From Clostridia bacterium (GTDB lineage: Bacteria; Bacillota; Clostridia; Oscillospirales; Acutalibacteraceae): DNA of 64,000 bases. Below are positions 1 through 7,813 of this stretch, piece after piece. Position 1 is the stretch's first letter. Each line of letters begins with the position of its first letter. The stretch covers positions 1 through 64,000 of the forward strand of contig JAFYGK010000029.1 of assembly GCA_017543285.1 (NCBI GenBank), written 5' to 3'. The notes beneath the pieces were generated by a model. The model searched no databases. It was given only the letters and a program-made list of their open reading frames with translations, and was not told where the DNA came from. Position numbers and translations under genes: made by a program.

Positions 1-609
1 GATGCTACGAGGGTTGGTTCGTTTTCAACGTGGAAGAACCTCGGGCGTATAGTCCGAAAATCTGAGCGTGGCATCAGGATCCTGTGCCCACATTCCTTCA
101 GGGTCACGAACGAAACAACTGGCGAGGAAGAGTCAAAGATTGGCTGGCATACTGGATACTGCTGGGATATCTCGCAGACATATGGCGAAGAGTTGCCAGA
201 CATCTGTGCACCTCTCGATGCTGATGTTGTCGGCTATGAGAATCTTCTCGATGTACTGATCCGCATCAGCCCTGTTCCAGTCGAATTTGTCGATCATATC
301 GACAGTGGCGCTCGTGGATACTTCAGCCCCTCTGAAAAGAAAATTGTCATCTGTGAAGGAAACGAGCCAGAAGTTATCTCGGTACTTCTGCATGAGCAGG
401 CTCATAGCTGGCTGGTCGCTCACGATACAGAGGAAAAGCTGACAAGGCATCACAGAGAATGCGAAGCGGAAGCCGTTTCATACATCTGTTGCACTCAGTT
501 GGGCATTCCTTGTGAAGAAGCATCATTCCAGTATCCTCATTTGCTTGAAGCCAATCTGCATACACGGTCTGAACCTTATCATAGGTTCTGCAAATATCTT
601 TGCACTTAG
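1..609 (+). CDS. ArdC/LtrC-like antirestriction and zinc-metallopeptidase protein, 5' end outside window
   Basis: The frame is open from the first base, so the start lies upstream; 202 residues are visible. The first part (residues about 5-31, VGSFSTWKNLGRIVRKSERG) resembles the ssDNA-binding N-terminal domain of ArdC-type antirestriction proteins. The second part carries a zinc-peptidase motif HEQAH at residues 131-135 followed by a Glu-rich helix (ECEAEAVSY) that could give the third ligand, as in ImmA/IrrE-like peptidases. ArdC-type genes are usually carried by plasmids and conjugative elements and protect incoming DNA. The gene lies outside the left attachment repeat at 1136, so it probably belongs to a neighbouring element. 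Family assignment is fairly sure; the activity is inferred. Confidence 0.75.
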   Translation, partial: DATRVGSFSTWKNLGRIVRKSERGIRILCPHSFRVTNETTGEEESKIGWHTGYCWDISQTYGEELPDICAPLDADVVGYENLLDVLIRISPVPVEFVDHIDSGARGYFSPSEKKIVICEGNEPEVISVLLHEQAHSWLVAHDTEEKLTRHHRECEAEAVSYICCTQLGIPCEEASFQYPHLLEANLHTRSEPYHRFCKYLCT

Positions 610-713
610 AAAGCTTTCGCCTTGTGCAGCGTCCCTTGTAATGTAGTTTTCTCATTTCATATTGTCCTTTCGCCTTGTCTTGAGATTTCCCCAAAAGTTT
701 CCCCGATTTTCTT

Positions 714-732
714 CCCGATTTTTAAAATCGGG
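714..732. terminator. Perfect palindrome downstream of the ArdC-like gene
   Basis: Arms CCCGATTTT (714-722) and AAAATCGGG (724-732) flank a single T. It starts 105 bases after the ArdC-like stop codon and is followed by a short T-rich stretch, so it may be a weak terminator. The rest of 610-992 shows no convincing gene. Confidence 0.35.
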
Positions 733-992
733 TCCATTTTTCAAAGCTGGGGCGAAAACTGGGAAAAAACTGGGGTTTGCTAATTGCTGAAACCCTTGAT
801 TTTACTGCATTTTTTCAATCCTCCTGATTTCTCCCAAGATCTCGTTTCCCGATTTCCCATTATCACGTAACATTCTCACTTAACGTCCTCATGGTCCAAA
901 TTTTCATTCTCGTTGAACCTCCTATCGGTCCGTTATATGTCGTTTCATCATCATCGAGACTTGGGTATTTCAAGGCGTCAGGACATAGAAAA

Positions 993-1028
993 AGCCTTGT
1001 AACTACTGCGTTTCGTAGCTACAAGGCT
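993..1028 (-). terminator. Hairpin with T-run on the minus strand
   Basis: A 14-bp stem with one mismatch (AGCCTTGTAACTAC against GTAGCTACAAGGCT) is followed on the minus strand by TTTTTC. It would stop transcripts leaving the left end of the integrated element. It lies about 250 bases beyond the stop of the AlbA_2 gene and just outside the attachment repeat. Confidence 0.5.
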
Positions 1029-1135
1029 AAAATTTCGGTTCGCTATGTCGTTTCGAATGCCTCTGTTACGTCTTCACGGCAGCTCCAGCTTGAGTGTCAG
1101 TCGGACGTTAAAGGGCGTTGTAAGTGGACAGGTTC

Positions 1136-1152
1136 GTGCCTCACTCCCACTC
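1136..1152. repeat. Left attachment site core (att direct repeat)
   Basis: Exact 17-bp copy of the guaA 3' end core found at 16341. The inner flank (1153 onward) differs from guaA and would be element DNA; the outer flank would be the displaced original downstream DNA or a neighbouring element. Confidence 0.85.
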
Positions 1153-1278
1153 GCTCCCGGGAGCTGATACTTAAACACTTTTGCTTAAGTAATATGTCTC
1201 GTGGTATTTTTATTATCTGCGTTATTTGTTGAATTTTCGCCGTATGATTTTTGTTGTCAATTTGTTGCCGCTGCAGGG

Positions 1279-2619
1279 TCATTTCACCTGCCAATAGCCG
1301 GTCTTATTTGAACCGACCCGGACTATCAGCCCCTTGCTTTTCAAAGCCGACAAAACTCTTGTTATTGTGCGCTGCGACTTTCCCGTTTTCTCGATCAGCC
1401 CGGCGTTGGTCATATCGGGCTTATCCCTGAGACAGGTCAGCACGGCTTGCTCCAAATCGCTTATATGGTCATTTATCCGGCCATTTTTTTGGCCAGATAA
1501 AAGCGGTTTATTTCTGTCAATTCTTGAAAACTCAAGCATAAAATCCGTATCGGTGTTTGTGTATTGTATTTTTACACTTGCCGCATTGCAAAGAGAATAT
1601 ATTTTTCTGATCCCCGAACCGAAGGTTTCAACGTCCTTGCACAGATAAAGGACTCGCGCTATCGTTTCGTTTCTGAGGAAGGAATGAATGTCTCGGCTTA
1701 CAAAATCTATCGGCTCAAATTCATTTGCGAATGAACCGGGGTTGACAATGGATATGCGGTCGGAAAAGATGTCTATCTCATGCTGCACAGGGAGGTCATA
1801 CCTCGCATGGGCAAAGCTGTTTATAACCGCTTCTCTGAGGGCGTCAATCGGTATTTCGGGAATCTCCTTCCGGTGGATACCGTCGCCTTCCATTTCCACG
1901 CGCCACCGGATATTCTTTATAATATACCCGACGGCAGCGTCGATCAGCTGAAAAATGTTGCCTTCTTCTCTCGCGATGTCGAGAAACGTTTCTTTGTGTT
2001 CTGTGGCGAAAACAGCCATTTTCAGCACAATCGGATTCTTTGAAGAAAAAAGATATTTTCCGGCATTGGTGAGACGGTCTCCGTTTAAAACTCCTATTTT
2101 TGACAAGATTGCCTGCCTGTCAAATCCGTAATCGGGCATTCTCCCACACTGAACTGCATTCCGATAAAAGTTTTCAAGCGTTTTCTCGTCGACATCAGCT
2201 ATAGTTGCATCGGATGTTTTGTTTTCCCAGTTTTCGGCATATTCCTGTCCGACCATAATTTTACGCAGCTGCGAAGGGGTGAGCTCTCTGTCTTCATCGG
2301 CAATACGGATATAATACTTGCCGAATGCGGAATACGGCACATCATCGCCGCGAAATTCCACGACGATCACTTCGCTGCCGTCTATTTTGTCGGTAAAGAC
2401 CGAAGGGAATATCTGCGGCCGGATAGCTTCAAAAATCTTTCTGGATACATCCCTAACAGTGGAATCGGTAATTGTGAACTTGAAAGGCGTGCCGTCATTT
2501 TTCAGACCAAAAAAGATTTTTCCCCGGCGATGTTTATTCAGTATGCTTGAAATAGAGACCATTGCTTCATTCAGCTCGCCGGTTGTTTTCTTGAACTCGG
2601 TATACTCGTCCTCACGCAT
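1279..2619 (-). CDS. AlbA_2 (Schlafen-like) ATP-binding protein with C-terminal winged helix
   Basis: A 446-residue protein. Residues 1-115 match the AlbA_2 (divergent AAA_4) nucleic-acid-binding domain, with the typical EYTEFKKTTGELNEAMVS start and a GKIFFGLKNDG loop. Residues about 250-345 look like an HATPase_c_4 domain (REAVINSFAHARYD, later NPGSF). Residues 390-446 form a winged helix of the kind used in transcription factors. ATG start has GAGGG upstream. The gene has its own promoter with a palindrome inside the spacer, suggesting autoregulation. Such proteins are common on mobile elements, sometimes near defence systems; the role here is not known. Confidence 0.8.
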   Translation of the reverse strand: MREDEYTEFKKTTGELNEAMVSISSILNKHRRGKIFFGLKNDGTPFKFTITDSTVRDVSRKIFEAIRPQIFPSVFTDKIDGSEVIVVEFRGDDVPYSAFGKYYIRIADEDRELTPSQLRKIMVGQEYAENWENKTSDATIADVDEKTLENFYRNAVQCGRMPDYGFDRQAILSKIGVLNGDRLTNAGKYLFSSKNPIVLKMAVFATEHKETFLDIAREEGNIFQLIDAAVGYIIKNIRWRVEMEGDGIHRKEIPEIPIDALREAVINSFAHARYDLPVQHEIDIFSDRISIVNPGSFANEFEPIDFVSRDIHSFLRNETIARVLYLCKDVETFGSGIRKIYSLCNAASVKIQYTNTDTDFMLEFSRIDRNKPLLSGQKNGRINDHISDLEQAVLTCLRDKPDMTNAGLIEKTGKSQRTITRVLSALKSKGLIVRVGSNKTGYWQVK

Positions 2620-2642
2620 AGCATCGCCCTCTTTCTATGTTT

Positions 2643-2671
2643 ATTATAGCCATTATGGCTAAATAAGTCAA
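2643..2671 (-). promoter_or_regulatory. Promoter of the AlbA_2 gene with embedded operator
   Basis: On the minus strand TTGACT (2666-2671) and TATAAT (2643-2648) are 17 bp apart. A 15-bp palindrome, TAGCCAT-T-ATGGCTA, covers 2647-2661, exactly across the spacer and -10. ATGGCTAAATAA (2655-2666) is repeated at 2677-2688, 22 bp away, and a half site GGCTATTA follows at 2691. This is a repressor-type layout; the gene's own winged helix is the obvious candidate binder. Confidence 0.8.
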
Positions 2672-2758
2672 GGATAATGGCTAAATAAACGGCTATTAAA
2701 AAATTAATATATAAAGATTATCTGAGAAACTCTTGGCGTCGTCCTAAAGATAAGATAT

Positions 2759-5700
2759 TTATGCGACCGCAGCGTTTGCATTGATCTTCTCGATCACCTT
2801 TTTTATGCCTGTCCATACCGTCATATCGCCGAATATCTCGACGACGCTGCCCTGATCGGAAAACGGCGGCTCGCGCAGAATAGAAAGATCCTTCATGATT
2901 CCGTTGTGTACGATGTACTCCACGATCTGATTGACAAAATATATTTGCCTGCTGTCCAGATCAGCGCTGCTCAAATATTCGGAAAACGCGGCTTTTGCGG
3001 CGTTCATATCCAGACCGACTATTTCACGCACAAGCTCTCCCAGCGGCTTACGGCCGTACTCGGCTTCGTAGTCCTGCCTGCTTCCGACCTCGCTCCAGAG
3101 TATTGCTTCCAGCTCCTTTACGTCCTCTGCCGTCAGCGGCTGATTGCTTTTCAGCTTGATAATAACGGCGTTATCCTGATGCATGCGGATATAGTGTTCC
3201 ATTTTCATCCTGTAGTTTTTCAGGTCGTCGTTTTCCAGCTCCGATTTGTTCCATTCAACCGATAATATCTCATCGTCGAAATTTGTATCATATCTGGTTT
3301 TGTCAACGGGAATATACTTGATGAGATCGCGGAGCTTTTCCCTGATATGCTCAAATTCGTTTATACCTGCATTGTCTAAATAATCGGTGTGAAGTATCTT
3401 GTCGATGAGCTCCGCCTGCGCGGCTATCTCAGGTATATTGGAAACCGAAGCGATAGCGGAAGTCTTTTTCAGAAGATCTCTTCTTGCCTTGGGATAGCTC
3501 TTGCCCGCAAGATATGCGAGCTCAATACCGTACATGAGCGCATCAAAGCGCACGGCCTTGGCGTCGTCCTCGTCAGGTATAATAAGGGGCGCAAGCTCCT
3601 GCCCGATCAAAAGAGTGTCTTCATATGTCAGCGCACTGTAATTGTCTGCGTTTGCATATATTTCAACATATTTCAGATGCTGCCTCACGGCGAAGTTTTC
3701 CTTGTTCAGCTCTCTTACCTTTCGTGTCATATCGTTGACGAGGCTTTTACGGAATGCGATCAGATCGTCAGTCTGATAGGCAATATCCTGCAGCTTGTAT
3801 GCAATCTGCGATTTCAGATGAAAAACGGCTCCCTGCAGTGCAATGGTATTGGGCGTCGGCTTGCCGGTGTTCATCCTGAAAAACTCAAAATTGCCGCAGA
3901 AATCAAAAATATAGAATTTTTCCTTGTCGCTTCCGTCGAGGAGATTAGGGCAAAGCCTTGTGCCGCGTCCGATCATCTGCCAGAATTTCGCCTTGCTCAA
4001 GACCTTCTTGAAGAAAACAAGGTTGAGCACCTCCGGCACGTTTATGCCGGTATCGAGCATGTCCACCGATATGGCTATCTGCGGAAGCTTTTTGGGGTCG
4101 GAGAACTCGTCGATTGCGCTTTGAGCATAAGTCATGTGGTTATCTATGACCTTTGCAAATCCCGGGAGATGAGGATACTGCTCGCAGAACACGTCATATA
4201 TCTTTTCGGCATGATTGTGGTTTTTCGCAAAAATGATGGTCTTTCCGAGCTTTTCGCCGTAATCTATTTTGAGGCCCTGCTCCATAACGATGTGAAGCAC
4301 CTCTTTTATTGTGTCTTTATTAAAGATCCACTCGTTAAGCGCAGATGACGATATGCTTTCCGGCAGATCGCCGTCCTTTGCGAAGGTCTCCTCATACGCC
4401 CTCTTATCCTCATCTGACAGCTCATCATAGACTATGCCCTGTTCTATAAACTTGAGCCGCGTTTCCACCGACATAAAATCGACAAGATAACCGTCTTTGA
4501 CCGCCTGCGCCAGCTCATACCCGTATGTCGGCACACCATTTTCCAGCTCGAATATCTCATATGTGTTCTTGTCGATCTCGTCCTTGGGGGTCGCGGTAAG
4601 ACCGACGAGAGGAGCGTCGAAATAGTTGAAGATGTCCTTGTATTTATTGTATATGGACCGGTGCGCCTCGTCGCATATAACAAGATCAAAATGCCCGACG
4701 GTGAACAGCTTGCCCTTTTCATCCTTCGCGGTATCTATCACATTCATCATGGTCTGATAGGTGGAAAAAACGCAGTGGGCGTTGTAATTGTCCTTTTCCT
4801 CGCAGAGATTTGTCACCGAAAGATCGGGCAGCAGATTAACAAAGCTGCGCTTTGCCTGCGTGACAAGCGAATTTCTGTCGGCAAGGAAGAGGATATTCTT
4901 CACCCATCCGTGCTGCAGCAGCACATCGCAGAGGGCTATCACAGTTCTCGTTTTGCCCGAGCCGGTCGCCATGACAAGCAGGGCCTTGCGGCGGTTTTTG
5001 TTGCCGAATGCGCTGCACACGGCTTTTATCGCACCCTCCTGATAGTATCGTCCGGCTATGGCGGAGTTTACCTGCACATGGTTAAGACTGGTCCGCATGG
5101 ATTGCAGGTTGAACAGCTTTTCGAGGTCGCGCTTTGAATATACCGAGGCTACCTTTCTTTCGGGATAAAGGTTGTCCTGTATGCGCGTCTCAAAGCCGTT
5201 GGACAGAAAGATGACCGGTCTGCGGCGGTATTTTTTCTCCAGTATGTCGGCGTACAGCTTTGCCTGCTGGCGACCCTTTGACACATCGACGCAGGTGCGC
5301 TTGGCTTCCAGCACGGCAAGCGGTCTGCCGTCGTCGCCGTAGAGGACATAGTCGGCGTAGCCCACCTCGGATTTATTGGGCATACCGGGCAGCTCCACTT
5401 CGTTCAGCCAGTCCTTGCCCTCTATCCATCCGGCGTCCTGCAGCATGAAGTCGATATATATTTTGCGCGTTTTGTATTCGGAGAGCTCCAGCGGCTTTGG
5501 CACATAGGTCTGCTGCTGTTCGGCGCGGCGCGCGGACAGCTCCTCTCTGAGCGATTTGTTTTCTTCCATCAGCGCGGCGATATCGGGCTTTTCACCCTGC
5601 GCGAAGGAAAGGGCTTCCTGCGGCGTTAGGGTGAGCAGCGAGCGGTCAAATTTGCGCTCGGTGTAGCTTTTCGCATAGAAATAGGCGACCTCATCGAGGA

Positions 5701-6049
5701 AGCAGAAGAGGTTTTCGAGGCACAGCTCGGCCTGTTCGGCGGTTATTTTTTTGCCGGCGTGAGCGGCGTTGTTGCCGAGTTTTCTTATGAAGTCCATGCG
5801 CCGCCATGTGTCCTCGCCGATGATGTCCCTGAATTTTTTGTCGTTCATCAGGGCGACGAGCGAGTCCTGATAGGGCATGGTGAGGTCGCGGTCGACCGAG
5901 TACATCCATTTGACCGCGAATTCCATTGCTCTGCGGCAGTTGAGCACGCAGGAGTCTATGTCTATATGCAGGATATTTTCGGCGGATATCGCCACGTCCG
6001 CGAAGGACGAGAATTGTTTATCCTGTTTCAGGAAGTCAAAGTTGGTCAT
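2759..6049 (-). CDS. hsdR: Type I restriction enzyme, restriction/translocation subunit HsdR
   Basis: A 1096-residue motor and nuclease subunit of a type I restriction system. Residues 10-125 resemble the DUF4145 domain often found at the N-terminus of EcoEI-type HsdR. The nuclease core shows D233 and E248-A-K250 (LAVLEAKR). The helicase has Walker A ATGSGKT at 361-367, DEAH at 460-463 and QMIGRGTRL as motif VI near 700. ATG start has GAGGT upstream. It is the last gene of the hsdM-hsdS-membrane protein-hsdR operon and is intact. Its base composition is GC-rich like hsdM and unlike the two genes between them. Confidence 0.96.
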   Translation of the reverse strand: MTNFDFLKQDKQFSSFADVAISAENILHIDIDSCVLNCRRAMEFAVKWMYSVDRDLTMPYQDSLVALMNDKKFRDIIGEDTWRRMDFIRKLGNNAAHAGKKITAEQAELCLENLFCFLDEVAYFYAKSYTERKFDRSLLTLTPQEALSFAQGEKPDIAALMEENKSLREELSARRAEQQQTYVPKPLELSEYKTRKIYIDFMLQDAGWIEGKDWLNEVELPGMPNKSEVGYADYVLYGDDGRPLAVLEAKRTCVDVSKGRQQAKLYADILEKKYRRRPVIFLSNGFETRIQDNLYPERKVASVYSKRDLEKLFNLQSMRTSLNHVQVNSAIAGRYYQEGAIKAVCSAFGNKNRRKALLVMATGSGKTRTVIALCDVLLQHGWVKNILFLADRNSLVTQAKRSFVNLLPDLSVTNLCEEKDNYNAHCVFSTYQTMMNVIDTAKDEKGKLFTVGHFDLVICDEAHRSIYNKYKDIFNYFDAPLVGLTATPKDEIDKNTYEIFELENGVPTYGYELAQAVKDGYLVDFMSVETRLKFIEQGIVYDELSDEDKRAYEETFAKDGDLPESISSSALNEWIFNKDTIKEVLHIVMEQGLKIDYGEKLGKTIIFAKNHNHAEKIYDVFCEQYPHLPGFAKVIDNHMTYAQSAIDEFSDPKKLPQIAISVDMLDTGINVPEVLNLVFFKKVLSKAKFWQMIGRGTRLCPNLLDGSDKEKFYIFDFCGNFEFFRMNTGKPTPNTIALQGAVFHLKSQIAYKLQDIAYQTDDLIAFRKSLVNDMTRKVRELNKENFAVRQHLKYVEIYANADNYSALTYEDTLLIGQELAPLIIPDEDDAKAVRFDALMYGIELAYLAGKSYPKARRDLLKKTSAIASVSNIPEIAAQAELIDKILHTDYLDNAGINEFEHIREKLRDLIKYIPVDKTRYDTNFDDEILSVEWNKSELENDDLKNYRMKMEHYIRMHQDNAVIIKLKSNQPLTAEDVKELEAILWSEVGSRQDYEAEYGRKPLGELVREIVGLDMNAAKAAFSEYLSSADLDSRQIYFVNQIVEYIVHNGIMKDLSILREPPFSDQGSVVEIFGDMTVWTGIKKVIEKINANAAVA

Positions 6050-6076
6050 GGGGTTACCTCATTGTATAAAGCAATA

Positions 6077-6694
6077 CTATAATTCTTTCTGAGATTTTTG
6101 CGGTTGTTCTTTCTCAGTCAGCCACTCTTTTACTAATCTAATGTTGGTTTTTTCAAAGCAGTCAGGCCAATGCTCCAAATATGTGTTTATCACCCTGATG
6201 ATGATATCTTTGTTGGTTACAACTTGCACTGCCTCTTCGTGCGAAATAAACATCTTATACACAAAATTTGTATACATTTTGTTTAATTCATCGTCAATAT
6301 GAAAGTGTTTCTCCGTCATCTTTTTTGTGATGAAAAATATCTCTGATTGACTTTCTCTGAATTCCGCAAACGCATTATTTATCTGTGTATATTCACGCTC
6401 TATTCTATCTTTATCTTTAGAGGGCATGCCTTGATAATTTGAATATAGCGCTATTATGAAAAGTAGATTCCAAGTAACTGAAATATGATATGAAAGAGCC
6501 TTTTTCAATTCCATTCTATATTGCACCCATGTGCTAATAACAACAACAATAAAACTACAAGCGGCACCAATAGAGAATTCTTGCAATAGACGAGAATGTT
6601 GGAATTCGACAATTTCAAACACTACCGAAACAATTACACACACAACAAAGCATCCAATGCACACTTTTATAACATTTGTGAGTGTCTTAAACAT
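6077..6694 (-). CDS. Two-helix membrane protein within the hsd operon, function unknown
   Basis: A 205-residue protein with two N-terminal membrane segments (about residues 7-29 and 41-58) and a long, charged, helical cytoplasmic part. No catalytic motif or known family is recognised. It starts 9 bases after the hsdS stop with a GAGGTGG ribosome site and ends 27 bases before hsdR, so it is co-transcribed with the restriction system. Its DNA is clearly AT-rich, like hsdS and unlike hsdR. It could be a defence accessory or a passenger acquired together with hsdS; nothing in the sequence decides this. Confidence 0.72.
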   Translation of the reverse strand: MFKTLTNVIKVCIGCFVVCVIVSVVFEIVEFQHSRLLQEFSIGAACSFIVVVISTWVQYRMELKKALSYHISVTWNLLFIIALYSNYQGMPSKDKDRIEREYTQINNAFAEFRESQSEIFFITKKMTEKHFHIDDELNKMYTNFVYKMFISHEEAVQVVTNKDIIIRVINTYLEHWPDCFEKTNIRLVKEWLTEKEQPQKSQKEL

Positions 6695-6703
6695 ATTTCC
6701 ACC

Positions 6704-7813
6704 TCACCCAAAATATTTTTGCATCAAGCTATCAAAAAGCGTTTGCGCCTCATCCAGCGCCTTTTGCACAGCAGATTTTGTTTTTTCAACTTGAATTACA
6801 AATCGAGAAAACTGCCGTTGCCTGCTCAGTTCAGGCATTACCAATCTAATCTTATTCATTGTGGATATCGGTAATTGCGGCTGCGCTGAACCGCTCGCTA
6901 TTGTTGCTTTTATGTCATCTAACTGCAAACGGAATTGCTCTATAAAGAACGTTTCATTAGTTAATGATCTGTTCATTCGCAAAATGACCATTCCGGAATT
7001 AATCCGTACATTTTCAAATGGTACGACTTCTGCATAGAATGCCAGATTTCCGAGAGTCCCCCTGGTTGTTAGTACAACATCTCCTCGTTGCAGTTTTCCT
7101 TTTCTAAGTGCAGCGTCCTTTTCTTTTGTAATAAACATACAGTCAGAGAAGTCGAAACCATGTTTTGTCACGTTCTTCGCATTTAAGAAGAGACAGTATC
7201 CCTCGTCGAAAAACTCTTCTTGCGTCGGATAATTCTTTCCTCTGTCGCCATCAATTATCTCGCATACTTCGGTCATGGGAAGTACAGGGATTTTTGCAGT
7301 ATTATGTACTGGATCCCCAAACATCTCGACAAATCGGGCTTTGATGAGGTCGTCGAACAGGCGAAGCTGACGCTGACGTGATTCTATGATTGCATTTGTC
7401 CTATCGAGTGTTTGAACGATCTCCTGCTGACGATTTTGATTTGGGTATTCTATTTGAATCTCTTTCAGCCATTTGAAGTGCCTGTTATAACCTGTATCTG
7501 GTATCTTCGCATTCTTTAAAGCATAATACAGATATTTATAATTTGCATCAGGAAACCTACATCTCAATACTTTTACACCGTCTGCTCCAATAAAAAACGG
7601 TGCATCAATATACTTTATAATCCTTGTGTGATCTCCAAAAACAATGGCCGGAATGTCTTTAAATACTCCTTCTGTTATATCGGTATAGCCTGCAACACGG
7701 TTTTGACCTTGATCAATAATGGCATATTTGCCTTTATTATGATACTCACTGGTTTTAACTTTAACGCCGTTTTTGGTGCAATCAATGAAAACATCGCTAA
7801 ATTTCCTTCTCAT
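6704..7813 (-). CDS. hsdS: Type I restriction enzyme, specificity subunit HsdS
   Basis: This subunit reads the bipartite DNA target and guides both methylation and cleavage. Two target-recognition domains are visible, about residues 1-125 and 185-330, each followed by a helical conserved region (RQQEIVQTLDRTNAI and RQRQFSRFVIQVEKTKSAVQ). At 369 residues it is slightly short for the family but complete. The ATG at 7813 has GGAG seven bases upstream and overlaps the end of hsdM by 17 bases, so translation is probably coupled. A GTG at 7816 is the alternative start. Target sequence cannot be deduced. Confidence 0.93.
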   Translation of the reverse strand: MRRKFSDVFIDCTKNGVKVKTSEYHNKGKYAIIDQGQNRVAGYTDITEGVFKDIPAIVFGDHTRIIKYIDAPFFIGADGVKVLRCRFPDANYKYLYYALKNAKIPDTGYNRHFKWLKEIQIEYPNQNRQQEIVQTLDRTNAIIESRQRQLRLFDDLIKARFVEMFGDPVHNTAKIPVLPMTEVCEIIDGDRGKNYPTQEEFFDEGYCLFLNAKNVTKHGFDFSDCMFITKEKDAALRKGKLQRGDVVLTTRGTLGNLAFYAEVVPFENVRINSGMVILRMNRSLTNETFFIEQFRLQLDDIKATIASGSAQPQLPISTMNKIRLVMPELSRQRQFSRFVIQVEKTKSAVQKALDEAQTLFDSLMQKYFG

